DNA of 64,000 nucleotides, from assembly GCA_020438865.1 (NCBI GenBank), contig JAGQTU010000002.1, positions 184,873 through 248,872 on the forward strand. The letters are read 5' to 3'. The stretch comes from Mycobacterium sp. Its GTDB lineage: Bacteria; Actinomycetota; Actinomycetes; Mycobacteriales; Mycobacteriaceae. Each line of letters starts with the position of its first letter. The first letter of the stretch is position 1. This document shows, piece by piece, positions 40,001 through 49,218 of this stretch. The notes beneath the pieces are model-generated. The model was not told where the DNA came from and searched no databases. It saw only the letters and a program-made list of their open reading frames with translations. Both the position numbers and the translations under genes were made by a program.

Positions 40001-40597
40001 GTGTCTGTGTCGGTCCAGGGCGCACTCTTCGACCACAGCGAGCGCCGCAGCCTCGGCGCCGGGGCGTGGATCGAGCTGCGGTCCGGTTGGGTCGACGACG
40101 CCGACACCCTGTTCGACGAACTGATCTCGGCCGTGCCCTGGCGCGCCGAACGCCGCCAGATGTACGACCGGGTGCTCGACGTGCCGCGGCTTGTCAGCTT
40201 CCACGACCTCACCGCCGAACCGGCGCCGCACCCGGCGATCACCCGACTGCGCCGGCGGCTCAACGACGTCTACGCCGGTGAACTCGGGGAACCGTTCACC
40301 ACCGCGGGAATGTGTCTGTACCGCGACGGCTCCGACAGCGTGGCCTGGCACGGCGACACCATCGGCCGCAGCAGTTCGCAGGACACCATGGTCGCGATCG
40401 TCAGCCTGGGGGCTACGCGGGTCTTCGCGATGCGTCCCCGCGGCGGCGGCCCGTCGCTGCGGCTCCCGCAGGGCCACGGCGACCTGCTCGTGATGGGCGG
40501 TTCCTGTCAACGCACCTGGGAACACGCGGTGCCGAAGACGAGCGCCCCGAAGGGCCCGCGGATCAGCATCCAGTTCCGGCCGCGCGACGTCCGCTGA
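40001..40597 (+). CDS. AlkB-family 2-oxoglutarate/Fe(II)-dependent dioxygenase
   Basis: 198 residues of the 2OG-Fe(II) oxygenase fold, AlkB branch, which repairs alkylated bases by oxidative demethylation (Rv1000c-like). The iron ligands are HGD (WHGDTIG, about 124-130) and a distal His in WEHAVPK (about 175); the 2OG-binding Arg is in PRISIQFR near the C-terminus. GTG at 40001 is supported by the TAGCCT box; GTG 40007 is possible. The stop lies 1 nt from the convergent lipoprotein stop. Confidence 0.9.
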   Translation: MSVSVQGALFDHSERRSLGAGAWIELRSGWVDDADTLFDELISAVPWRAERRQMYDRVLDVPRLVSFHDLTAEPAPHPAITRLRRRLNDVYAGELGEPFTTAGMCLYRDGSDSVAWHGDTIGRSSSQDTMVAIVSLGATRVFAMRPRGGGPSLRLPQGHGDLLVMGGSCQRTWEHAVPKTSAPKGPRISIQFRPRDVR

Positions 40598-40598
40598 A

Positions 40599-41258
40599 TC
40601 AACTGCGAATCGCGCGGACGCCGGCGGCCAGCAGAGTGCGGGCCCGTTCGGTGTCCACCTTCTGCACGGGCTTGTCGGGCAGCACGAGGGGATTCGCCGT
40701 CACGATCACCTGGTAGGGGCCGAAGTGTGCGGAGTAGTTGTAGACCTCACCGGAGCGCGGCGCGCCGTTGATGACGGTCTGCAGCACCCGGTGCACACCG
40801 AGGGTCTTTGCGCCGTCGATCGGCGGCGCGTCGATGACCTCGACCAGACCACGCACCGCGCCGCCGCTGAAGGCCACCTTCTGGCAGTCGGGTCCGGGCT
40901 CGGTCACCGGCACCGGCTCGTTGGTCTCGACCGCGATCACGATGAACCGGTTGCCCTGCCCCTCGGCCGACAGCGCCGCCATGTTGCCCTGGGTGCCCGC
41001 CGGAACGAGTTGTCCGGTAGCGAATTTCGCGCATCCCGGCGGGTCGAACTTCAGCGAGTCGGGCAGCTTCTGCCCGGCGAGCAGTTTCGGGTCGATCCCC
41101 GTCGGCGCCACCTCGGCGATCTTGAAGTCCGGGCCGAAGCTCGATTTCAGCGTCGACACCTTGCCGATATCGGCCTTGGGGGCGGGAGATTCGGCCTTGC
41201 CGCAGGCCGCCACCAGACCGACGCACAGCAGTGCGGCGAGCACCCTCGGGTTCGACAT
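40599..41258 (-). CDS. Mycobacterial lipoprotein B (DUF5642-like)
   Basis: 219 residues. Lipobox LVAAC (Cys19) ends a signal peptide; the mature part has a K-rich linker and one globular domain with conserved Cys residues (PPGCAKF, GPDCQKV). It shares the layout and several motifs (ID/APPIDGA, YxxH...V) with the lipoprotein encoded 30 bp upstream, so the two are paralogues. Function unknown; the DUF5642 name is tentative. Confidence 0.78.
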   Translation of the reverse strand: MSNPRVLAALLCVGLVAACGKAESPAPKADIGKVSTLKSSFGPDFKIAEVAPTGIDPKLLAGQKLPDSLKFDPPGCAKFATGQLVPAGTQGNMAALSAEGQGNRFIVIAVETNEPVPVTEPGPDCQKVAFSGGAVRGLVEVIDAPPIDGAKTLGVHRVLQTVINGAPRSGEVYNYSAHFGPYQVIVTANPLVLPDKPVQKVDTERARTLLAAGVRAIRS

Positions 41259-41287
41259 CTGCGCCAATGTACCCAACGACCGCGGCA

Positions 41288-41944
41288 TCAGCCGCGCACC
41301 GCCGCGACGGCCTTGCCGAGAAGATCGGCGACATAGCCGCCGTCCAGCGGTGGATGGGCCGATCCGGGCTCGGTCACCAGGGTGACGACGGCGACGTGGC
41401 CGTCGAGATACGCCTGGGCGGTGTTGGCCTGCCCGCGGGTCTGGGTGCCGGACTCGACCACCGTTCGGGTGGCGACCGTCATGGCGACGGTCTGGGCGCC
41501 GTCGATGTGCGGGGCCTCGACCAGGTTGGCCGTCCCGCTGGTGTGGGCGAAGTCCATCGTCCACTGCCCGCACTGATCGGCCAGTGCGGTGACGTCCGGC
41601 TTTGCAGAGCCAACCACCACGTACACCGTTCCGCCCGGCCCGGACGCCGACAACCCCCGGGCCCCGGCATCGGTGGGCGCGGGGTCCGCCAGCGCCGCGC
41701 ACTGCGGCGGTGCCGCAGTCCAACCGGGACCGAAACCCCACAGGCCCGCGGCGCTGACCGGGCCGGCCAGCTCGGCGACCTCATACCCGGCCGGCAGCGC
41801 CGGGCGGATCCGTTTGACGTTGGCCGGGTTGACCGTTGGCGCGGCGGGGCCGGTGGAGGGGGCGGCGGGGGTCGCCGGGCCGGGCTGTGACCCGCAGGCG
41901 GTCAGCACCACCGGCACCGTCAGGCAGATCACCCACCGCCGCAC
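41288..41944 (-). CDS. Mycobacterial lipoprotein A (paralogue of the next)
   Basis: 218 residues with lipobox VLTAC (Cys17), a Pro/Ala/Thr-rich linker (about 19-42) and a domain with two Cys (PPQCAAL and ADQCGQW) and APHIDGAQT matching the APPIDGAKT of its neighbour. GTG start 20 nt after tspO. Surface-exposed lipid-anchored protein of unknown function. Confidence 0.78.
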   Translation of the reverse strand: MRRWVICLTVPVVLTACGSQPGPATPAAPSTGPAAPTVNPANVKRIRPALPAGYEVAELAGPVSAAGLWGFGPGWTAAPPQCAALADPAPTDAGARGLSASGPGGTVYVVVGSAKPDVTALADQCGQWTMDFAHTSGTANLVEAPHIDGAQTVAMTVATRTVVESGTQTRGQANTAQAYLDGHVAVVTLVTEPGSAHPPLDGGYVADLLGKAVAAVRG

Positions 41945-41964
41945 GCGGGATACCGCTCAGGCGG

Positions 41965-42441
41965 TCAGCGGTTGAGGCGCCAGATCGCGGTGGACAGCAG
42001 CGTCGCGAACGAACACCACAGCGGATACGGGACCAGCGCGACGCCCAGCTTCGGGTCCGCCTCGCCGGCCCGGCGGGCCAGGTCGGCGCTGCTGGCCGCC
42101 AGCGCGCCGGCCGCCACCGCCGACAGCCCCAGCTTGTGCGCCTTGAAGAACAGCCAACTCCAGCCGGCGTTGAGCACGAGGTTGGAGCCCAGCGCCGCGG
42201 TGTAGGCCCGCGCCTTCGCGTCATCACCGTCGGCGCGGAACCGGTTGATGGCCGAGGCCGACGTCACCGCGATGTCGGCGTACAGGGTCGTCCACGCGAT
42301 CGGGAACGCCGCATTGGGCGGATTGAAACTCGGCTTGCGCAGCGTGGGGTACCAGTTCTGCACACCCTCACGGCTGGCCACGCTTCCGACGACCGCGGCT
42401 GCCGCGGTGGCCAATGCTGTTCCGACGATCGCCTTACCCAT
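41965..42441 (-). CDS. TspO/MBR family membrane protein
   Basis: 158 residues, five hydrophobic helices. The family signatures WYPTLRKPSFNPP (about 30-42), IAWTTLYADIAV and NAGWSWLFF (about 92-100) are present. TspO proteins bind tetrapyrroles and sterols and are linked to oxidative stress. TAGGTT lies 6 nt before the ATG on the minus strand (leaderless). First gene of a three-gene unit with the two lipoproteins. Confidence 0.9.
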   Translation of the reverse strand: MGKAIVGTALATAAAAVVGSVASREGVQNWYPTLRKPSFNPPNAAFPIAWTTLYADIAVTSASAINRFRADGDDAKARAYTAALGSNLVLNAGWSWLFFKAHKLGLSAVAAGALAASSADLARRAGEADPKLGVALVPYPLWCSFATLLSTAIWRLNR

Positions 42442-42721
42442 GCCGCCAACCTACCCGAGGCCGATCCGCCGCCGGGCGGTGCGCGCTTCGGCCATTCGAC
42501 GCCACGAATTCGGCGGGCATTTCGACGGGCAACCTGCGGCGCGTCGTTTCGTCGGAGTCAGGCTTGCGCGCGTTCGAATTCTGCGGCATTTCGCCTGCCT
42601 GAGGGGTCGGACGGGTTGCCGGATTTCGGCCCGATGTCTGTGCGAAGCGCACTAAGCTCCTCATTGGAATTGGGTCGAAGGCAACAAGCCGCGTCCCCAA
42701 ACGGCAAGGAGAGCCAAGGCG

Positions 42722-43429
42722 ATGAAGAAGATCACGGCGGTATCGACGGCGGCCCTCGCCGCCGTCGCATTGAGTGTCGCGCTCGTCGGGTGCGGCACCA
42801 AGACCGAGACCAAGACCTCGACGTCGACCTCGACGTCGACGTCCACCTCGACCGCCACGTCCACGTCGACCAAGGCGGAGTCCACGAGCCCGACCGAGGC
42901 CGCCGGACCCAACAAGACGATCCAGGACTACCTGAAGGAAAACCAGATCACCGAAACCCAGGTGAAGCGGGGCGATCCCGGCGCACCGACGATCGACCTG
43001 CCCACCCCGCCCGACTGGTCCGATGCGGGGGCGAAGACGCCGGAGTGGGCGTACGGGGCGATCCTCTATGACAAGGCCGAGGTTCCCGACGATCCGCCGA
43101 GCATCATCGCGATCGTCTCGAAGCTGACCGGCAATGTGGATCCGGCGAAGATCCTCGAGTACGCCCCCGGCGAGCTGAAGAACCTCCCCGGCTGGGAGGC
43201 GTTGGGTGACGGCAGCAAGAGCACCCTGGGTGGCTTCGACGCCTTCCAGATGGGTGGCAACTACACGCGGGACGGCAAGAAGCGCATCATCGCCCAGAAG
43301 ACCGTCGTCATCCCCGGCCAGGACGGCGTCTACGTGCTGCAGATGAACGCCGACGCCCTCGACGGCCAGGAAGGCCCGCTGATGGACGCCACCAGCATCA
43401 TCGACGACAAGACGACCATCACCCCCTGA
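42722..43429 (+). CDS. LpqN/LpqT-family lipoprotein with Thr-Ser repeat linker
   Basis: 235 residues. Signal peptide with lipobox ALVGC (about 20-24), then a linker of repeated Thr-Ser pairs (about 32-52), which are good O-mannosylation sites, then an LpqN/T domain starting IQDYLKENQITETQV. Paralogue of lpqT at 10578. The 280-bp gap before it (42442-42721) contains a TAAGCT box and a GGAGAG ribosome site but no other gene. A downstream two-TM protein gene follows after 60 bp. Confidence 0.85.
   Translation: MKKITAVSTAALAAVALSVALVGCGTKTETKTSTSTSTSTSTSTATSTSTKAESTSPTEAAGPNKTIQDYLKENQITETQVKRGDPGAPTIDLPTPPDWSDAGAKTPEWAYGAILYDKAEVPDDPPSIIAIVSKLTGNVDPAKILEYAPGELKNLPGWEALGDGSKSTLGGFDAFQMGGNYTRDGKKRIIAQKTVVIPGQDGVYVLQMNADALDGQEGPLMDATSIIDDKTTITP
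42815..42871 (+). repeat. Hexanucleotide-type repeat coding a Thr-Ser tract
   Basis: Nine to ten units related to ACGTCG or ACCTCG code for alternating Thr and Ser inside the lipoprotein. Six-base units keep the frame if the number of copies changes. Confidence 0.75.
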
Positions 43430-43489
43430 CGATTCGTCGCGGGACCGGCGTGGGGGACCACGCGCGCCGGTCCGGGCGAGGAGGCACCG

Positions 43490-43861
43490 ATGACCGCTGC
43501 GCAACCGCCCCTCCCGGACGAACCGCCACCGCCGGCACGGGGACTGACCCGCGAGGAACTGGGCCGTGACGTCAGTCCGGCGCAAGCCGATCTGGAGGCC
43601 CAGACTTCGACCGGCAAGCGGATTCTCAAGGCGATGGATCCCCGCTTCCTGCTCTCGATGGCCGAGGGCTACCCGGCGGGGCTCAAGCAGTTCATCCAGT
43701 TCTGCTTGATCCTCATCTATCCGGCGTGGCTGTTCTTCGTCCTGGCCGCCGCGGCCGTCTACTACCCCGTCTACGGCCTGTTCTGGCTGCTGTTCGCGCC
43801 GGTTCGGTTGTGGATGAAGAAGAATCGGCCCGAGGACTACGCGGCCAGCCAGAGCAAGTAG
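43490..43861 (+). CDS. Small membrane protein of unknown function
   Basis: 123 residues. A Pro-rich soluble N-terminus (about 1-25) is followed by a polar segment and two close hydrophobic segments (about 70-90 and 92-107) ending in a basic RLWMKKNRPED tail. No domain recognised. Its TAG stop overlaps the GTG of the next gene by one base, so the two genes are probably a unit. Confidence 0.7.
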   Translation: MTAAQPPLPDEPPPPARGLTREELGRDVSPAQADLEAQTSTGKRILKAMDPRFLLSMAEGYPAGLKQFIQFCLILIYPAWLFFVLAAAAVYYPVYGLFWLLFAPVRLWMKKNRPEDYAASQSK

Positions 43862-44760
43862 TGGGCCTGCTACGCCGATCGCCCACGGCGAGTCTGACGG
43901 TGACCCCGACGACCCTCTCGCCCCGCGAGACCGTGACCGCCACCGTCACCACCACCGGCGCGATCGACAAGGTCACGACCGCGACCCTGGATTGGGGATA
44001 CACCAACTTCTACCGGTACCACTGGGCCGGGCGGTTGGATTCGGCGGGCAACGCCAGCGATGACCTGTTGATGCTCGGCGAGCCGGGTACCAACTACGGC
44101 GGCGACCGCAACGCCGACGACTGGGTGAGCGTCACCACCGTCGACCTTCCCATCGCGACGAGCGAATTCACCGGCGGCTCAGCGCAATTCCGCATTCCCT
44201 CCTGGGCGCCGGCGACTTCGGCGGATATCGCCCGGTGGTCGTGCCGACTGGCGATCCGGCGCGACGGCCGGGATGTCGATGCGGCAGGCGACTTCACGGT
44301 GCTGGTGCGGGCCGGCGATGTCGAGGCCGAGCCAGAGCCTGTCGTGCACTACGACGGCACCCACGACACCGCCGTCGACATCGACCTGCCCGCAGCGGTG
44401 TTCGCGGCCGGTGCGGTGATCCGCGGACACATCTCGCTGCACCCCGGCTCGGATCTGCCGGACGGTGATCTGCGGGTGTTCTGGCAGCGTCATCGCGAAT
44501 CGCATCCCCTGCGGCGACGGCCATGCGAGACGGCTCCGGTGAACGGACCGGTGCTGAAGTTGGGCAACCACATCCCACTGCGGGCCGGCTGCCCGATGAC
44601 GATTCCCTTCGAACTCCCGTTGCCCGCCGACGCCGCGCCGACAGCGTCCGCGGTGCATTCATCGATGTCGTGGTTCGTCGCGGCGGAACTGTTCTACGCC
44701 GGATTCACCGGTCATCTGACGGAGCGGGTGCGTCGCCCCATCGTCGTGGTGAACGCCTGA
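43861..44760 (+). CDS. Arrestin-like beta-sandwich protein (predicted)
   Basis: 299 residues, almost all predicted beta strand, no signal peptide. The second half (about 160-299) has the arrestin/Vps26/Spo0M-like pattern: AAGAVIRGHISLHPG, then HIPLRAGCPMTIPFELPLP and SSMSWFVAAELFY. The first half resembles another such sandwich (LTVTPTTLSPRETVTATV). Sequence similarity is weak and I infer the fold from these patterns only. GTG start overlaps the stop of the small membrane protein gene, suggesting a joint role at the membrane. Confidence 0.6.
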   Translation: MGLLRRSPTASLTVTPTTLSPRETVTATVTTTGAIDKVTTATLDWGYTNFYRYHWAGRLDSAGNASDDLLMLGEPGTNYGGDRNADDWVSVTTVDLPIATSEFTGGSAQFRIPSWAPATSADIARWSCRLAIRRDGRDVDAAGDFTVLVRAGDVEAEPEPVVHYDGTHDTAVDIDLPAAVFAAGAVIRGHISLHPGSDLPDGDLRVFWQRHRESHPLRRRPCETAPVNGPVLKLGNHIPLRAGCPMTIPFELPLPADAAPTASAVHSSMSWFVAAELFYAGFTGHLTERVRRPIVVVNA

Positions 44761-44789
44761 CGAGCTGAATCTCGTTCGGCCCATCGACC

Positions 44790-45611
44790 TCATGCGCGGC
44801 TGAACGCCGACGCGGCCGCGACCTGTTCGGGCGTCGGACGAACGCCGGTGTAGCGCCAGAACTGCTCGGCGGCCTGCAGGGCGATCACCTCCGCACCCGT
44901 GATGACCCGCTTGCCGGCCTGCCGCGCGGCGGTGACAAGCGGGGTCTCCGAGGGAAACGCAACCACGTCGAAGACCGTCTCGGCGGCGGCGATCGCATCC
45001 TCGCCGAAGGCCCGTTCCCCTTCGCCGGGGCCGTCGGCCATCCCGATCGGCGTGACGTTCACGATCACGGCGGCGTCGATGTTCCCGACATCGGGACGCC
45101 ACTGGTAGCCGAGCCGCCGGGCCAGTTCGGGCCCGGCCTCGCTGTTGCGGGCCACGATCGTTCCGGCGCGGAACCCGTTGTCGCGGAAAGCCGTTGCGAC
45201 CGCACTCGCCATGCCGCCGCTGCCACGGATGAGCACGCTGCGGCCCGGGTCCAGCCCGTGCTCGGCGATCAACTGCTGCACGGCGATGTAATCGGTGTTG
45301 GCCGCGCTGAGCACACCGTCGTCGTTGACGATCGTGTTCACCGCGCGGATGGCACGAGCGGAGTCCTCGACGTGGTCGACGAGCGGGATGACGTCCTGCT
45401 TGAACGGCATCGACACCGAGCAGCCGCGGATGCCCAGAGCGCGCACCCCACCGATCGCGGCGCCGATGTCGGTGGTGGTGCAGGCCTTGTAGATGAAATC
45501 CAGGTCGAGTTGCTCGTAGAGGTAGTTGTGGAACCGGGTGCCGATATTGCTCGGGCGGGCGGCCAGCGAGATGCACAGTCGGGTGTCCTTGTTCAGCGCC
45601 GGCCTGCCCAT
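44790..45611 (-). CDS. Shikimate 5-dehydrogenase-like protein (AroE family)
   Basis: 273 residues with the AroE layout: substrate Lys in SVSMPFKQDVIPL (about 66-78), catalytic Asp in NTDYIAVQQ (about 105-113) and NADP loop IRGSGGMASAVATAF (about 130-144). The N-terminus (SLAARPSNIGTRFHNYLY) differs from classic AroE and is typical of a paralogous group, so it may act on another substrate. The ATG starts one base after the acetyltransferase stop (TGAGATG), so both are translated together. Confidence 0.85.
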   Translation of the reverse strand: MGRPALNKDTRLCISLAARPSNIGTRFHNYLYEQLDLDFIYKACTTTDIGAAIGGVRALGIRGCSVSMPFKQDVIPLVDHVEDSARAIRAVNTIVNDDGVLSAANTDYIAVQQLIAEHGLDPGRSVLIRGSGGMASAVATAFRDNGFRAGTIVARNSEAGPELARRLGYQWRPDVGNIDAAVIVNVTPIGMADGPGEGERAFGEDAIAAAETVFDVVAFPSETPLVTAARQAGKRVITGAEVIALQAAEQFWRYTGVRPTPEQVAAASAFSRA

Positions 45612-45612
45612 C

Positions 45613-46689
<1,077 letters not shown>

Positions 46690-46738
46690 TTACCGACGAC
46701 CGATGAACGGCCGCGACGAATCGCGGACCCGGGGTTCG

Positions 46739-47608
46739 TCAGAGGTGGCGGGACCGGTTGACGAAGCGACCGGCCCGTGGCGAGAACATCCACCCGCCGC
46801 CGGCCCTGGTCCCGCCGTCGACCGGGATGTTGTGTCCGGTGACGAATGCCGACTGGTCGGAGGCCAGGAAGAGGGCAACCCGGGCCTGGTCCTCGGGCCA
46901 GCCGACCCGGCCCACCGGCGCCCACGACCGCCACAACTCCTCGACGTCCTCGTACCCGGTGAGGTAGTCGACCTGTGGCGTCTGGGTGAGGTCGGTTCCG
47001 ATGCCGTTCACCCTGATTCCATGCCGTCCGACGTCGACCGCGAGACATGTGGTGAAGTGCGCCACAGCGGCTTTCATGGCGCCGTACACCGGGTCGCGGG
47101 GAAATCCACGCATCCCCTCGACGGAGTGGACGTTGACGATGCTCCCCGTACCGGCCTCGATCATCGCGGGGAGGAACGCGCGGGTCACGGCGAAGACGTG
47201 CCGCAGATTGATGTCGTACATCCGTTGCCAGGTGTCGGCGGAGGATTCCTCGAAGGCCACCATCGGGCGGTAGTCGCCGACGTTGTTGACCAGCACGTCG
47301 ACCCGGCCGTGGCGGCCGAGCACCGCCTCGGCGAACCGCGCGACGTCGGCGTCGGCGGTGACGTCGACGACGTGGGCGTTGATCCTGCCGCCGGCCGCGG
47401 CGACGTCGGATGTGATGCGTTCGGCGCGTTCGGCGTCGATCTCGGCCACCTCGACGTGGGCGCCGTGCGCGGTGAACAGCGCCGAGATCGCCCCGCCGAT
47501 GCCGGCCCCGCCGCCGGTGACGACGGCCACGCGGCCGTCCAGCAGGCGATTCCAGTCACCGATCTGCGGCACCTCGCGGGCCTGTCGTGCGGATAGCTCG
47601 TCGCTCAT
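46739..47608 (-). CDS. Short-chain dehydrogenase/reductase
   Basis: 289 residues with VVTGGGAGIGGAISALF (about 29-45), NNVGDYRP, and the Ser-Tyr-Lys triad in VHSVEGMRGFPRDPVYGAMK (about 160-179). The C-terminus (INPVDGG-type, TGHNIPVDGGTRAGGGW) is that of classical NAD(P) SDRs. It follows the polyketide cluster by 80 bp on the same strand and could take part in it, or be an independent gene. Substrate unknown. Confidence 0.85.
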   Translation of the reverse strand: MSDELSARQAREVPQIGDWNRLLDGRVAVVTGGGAGIGGAISALFTAHGAHVEVAEIDAERAERITSDVAAAGGRINAHVVDVTADADVARFAEAVLGRHGRVDVLVNNVGDYRPMVAFEESSADTWQRMYDINLRHVFAVTRAFLPAMIEAGTGSIVNVHSVEGMRGFPRDPVYGAMKAAVAHFTTCLAVDVGRHGIRVNGIGTDLTQTPQVDYLTGYEDVEELWRSWAPVGRVGWPEDQARVALFLASDQSAFVTGHNIPVDGGTRAGGGWMFSPRAGRFVNRSRHL

Positions 47609-47688
47609 AGCGGCGGAGCCTACGCTCGGCGGCTACCGCCGCGACACCTCGAGGACGCCCGCCGCTGCGCGGGCGAGTCGGCGGCCCG

Positions 47689-48705
47689 CTAGGAGGCGAG
47701 CAGGTTGACCATTCCGGCGAACACAGCGGGCAGCGCGGCGGCGGCGGGCACCAACCGCGAACGCACCGGCTCGAAGCCGCTGGCCTCGAGTAACGCCGCG
47801 GTCAGCAGCCGGTAGCGGCGCGACATCTTCCGCCACTGCCGGTCGTAATCCTGCGGGGTGTCGGACACCACGCAGTTCACCAGCAGTTCGGCGCCGGCGA
47901 ACGCGATCCCCAGACCCTCGCCGGTCAGGGCGTCGACGTAACCGGCGGCGTCCCCGACCAGCAGCACGCGGTCGGCTGTACGGCTGCTGACGGGCTGCCG
48001 CAGCGGACCCGCCGCCCGGTCGGTCCCATGTGGCTGCCCGGCGAGATGGGCTGCGAGCAAAGGGAATTCGGTCAGGTGCCGGTCGAATCCGCCCTGGGTC
48101 GAGGTCAGGATCGCGACGCCGACGCAGTCGTCCGCAACCGGGGTCACGTACGCCTCGGCGCCCGGCGCCCAGTACACCTGCACCCGGTCGCTCCACGGCG
48201 CCGTCGCATAGTGCCTGCGAATCCCCCACCGTCGAACCCCCCGGCTGGGCCGGGCGAGGCCGAGCGAGCGACGGATCGGCGAGTGCAGGCCGTCCGCGGC
48301 GGCGAGGTAGCGGGCCCGGAACTCCCCACAGCGAACCGACGCGCCGTCCTGGGTAACGGGCCCGATGTCGTTGCGCACCAGGCGAACTCCGGCGGCCGTT
48401 GCCGCCTCCAGCAGCGCCGCGTGCAGTGCGGTGCGACGCACGCCCATTCCGACGCCGGCCCGGAACCCGGCATCGACCCGACGGGTCTCGTCGAGGTAGG
48501 TGATGCCGTGAAACGGCCTGCCGCGCAGCGGGATACCGAACTTCTCCAGTTGGGCCACGGTGTGCGGCATCAGGCCCTCGCCGCAGGCCTTGTCGATCGG
48601 CCCCTGCCTGCGGTCGGCGACGACGACGTCGAGTCCGGCCCGGGCGGCATGCAGGCCGGTGACCAGCCCGGCCGGTCCGCCACCCACGACGAGGAGATCG
48701 ATCAT
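47689..48705 (-). CDS. FAD-dependent oxidoreductase of the geranylgeranyl-reductase/monooxygenase family
   Basis: 338 residues. FAD motif LLVVGGGPAGLVTGLHAARAG at the N-terminus, a DG motif ADGLHSPIRRSLG (about 138-150) and a GDAAGYVDALTGEGLGIA motif (about 255-272). This set is found in aromatic-ring hydroxylases and geranylgeranyl reductases. The ATG overlaps the stop of the ICMT-like gene (ATGA). In the type III PKS cluster it would oxidise the polyketide ring, for instance to a quinone. Confidence 0.87.
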   Translation of the reverse strand: MIDLLVVGGGPAGLVTGLHAARAGLDVVVADRRQGPIDKACGEGLMPHTVAQLEKFGIPLRGRPFHGITYLDETRRVDAGFRAGVGMGVRRTALHAALLEAATAAGVRLVRNDIGPVTQDGASVRCGEFRARYLAAADGLHSPIRRSLGLARPSRGVRRWGIRRHYATAPWSDRVQVYWAPGAEAYVTPVADDCVGVAILTSTQGGFDRHLTEFPLLAAHLAGQPHGTDRAAGPLRQPVSSRTADRVLLVGDAAGYVDALTGEGLGIAFAGAELLVNCVVSDTPQDYDRQWRKMSRRYRLLTAALLEASGFEPVRSRLVPAAAALPAVFAGMVNLLAS

Positions 48706-49211
48706 GTCAGGCTCGCCAGCGCGCGGTTCTCGGTGCCGATCCGGGTGCGCAGCAGCATCGCGTTCGCCAGTGTGAACACCAGCGCGGTCAGCCAGGCGGT
48801 GTGCACCAGGGGCAGGGCCACTCCCTCGGCGATCACCGCGAGGTAGTTCGGGTGCGGCAGATAGCGATACGGGCCGCCGGTGACCCGCGGCGCGCCGGGA
48901 ACCACCACGACCCGGGTGTTCCACCGATGACCCAGGGTGGTGATGCACCACCACCGCAGCGCCTGGGCGCCGAGGACGATCGCCAGCATCGGCCAGCCCA
49001 GCGCGGGCAGGAACGGGCGGCCGAGCCAGGCGACCTCGGCCACACATCCGAGGAGGAAGCCGGTGTGCAGCACGACCATGACCGGGTAGTGCGCGGCGCC
49101 GAATTCGACGCCGCCGTGCGCTCGGCTCCAGGCCAGGTTTCGCCGGGCGACCACCAGCTCGGCCAGGCGCTCGACCGCCACCGCGGCGATCAGGAGCAGA
49201 TACCAACCCAT
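48702..49211 (-). CDS. Isoprenylcysteine carboxyl methyltransferase (ICMT)-like membrane methyltransferase
   Basis: 169 residues with four to five hydrophobic segments. The C-terminal SAM-binding region has RVTGGPYRYLPHPNYLAVI (about 108-126), the hallmark of ICMT/phospholipid-methyltransferase enzymes. It starts 7 nt after the type III PKS gene and overlaps the FAD enzyme gene. Together these three genes are the usual core of mycobacterial type III PKS loci; here it probably methylates a hydroxyl or carboxyl of the product. Confidence 0.87.
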   Translation of the reverse strand: MGWYLLLIAAVAVERLAELVVARRNLAWSRAHGGVEFGAAHYPVMVVLHTGFLLGCVAEVAWLGRPFLPALGWPMLAIVLGAQALRWWCITTLGHRWNTRVVVVPGAPRVTGGPYRYLPHPNYLAVIAEGVALPLVHTAWLTALVFTLANAMLLRTRIGTENRALASLT

Positions 49212-49218
49212 GGCTGCG

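Noticed and set aside
39451-40263. N-terminal extension of the arcA frame
   Set aside because: It crosses soxR and alkB on the other strand; arcA homology starts at GTG 39450.
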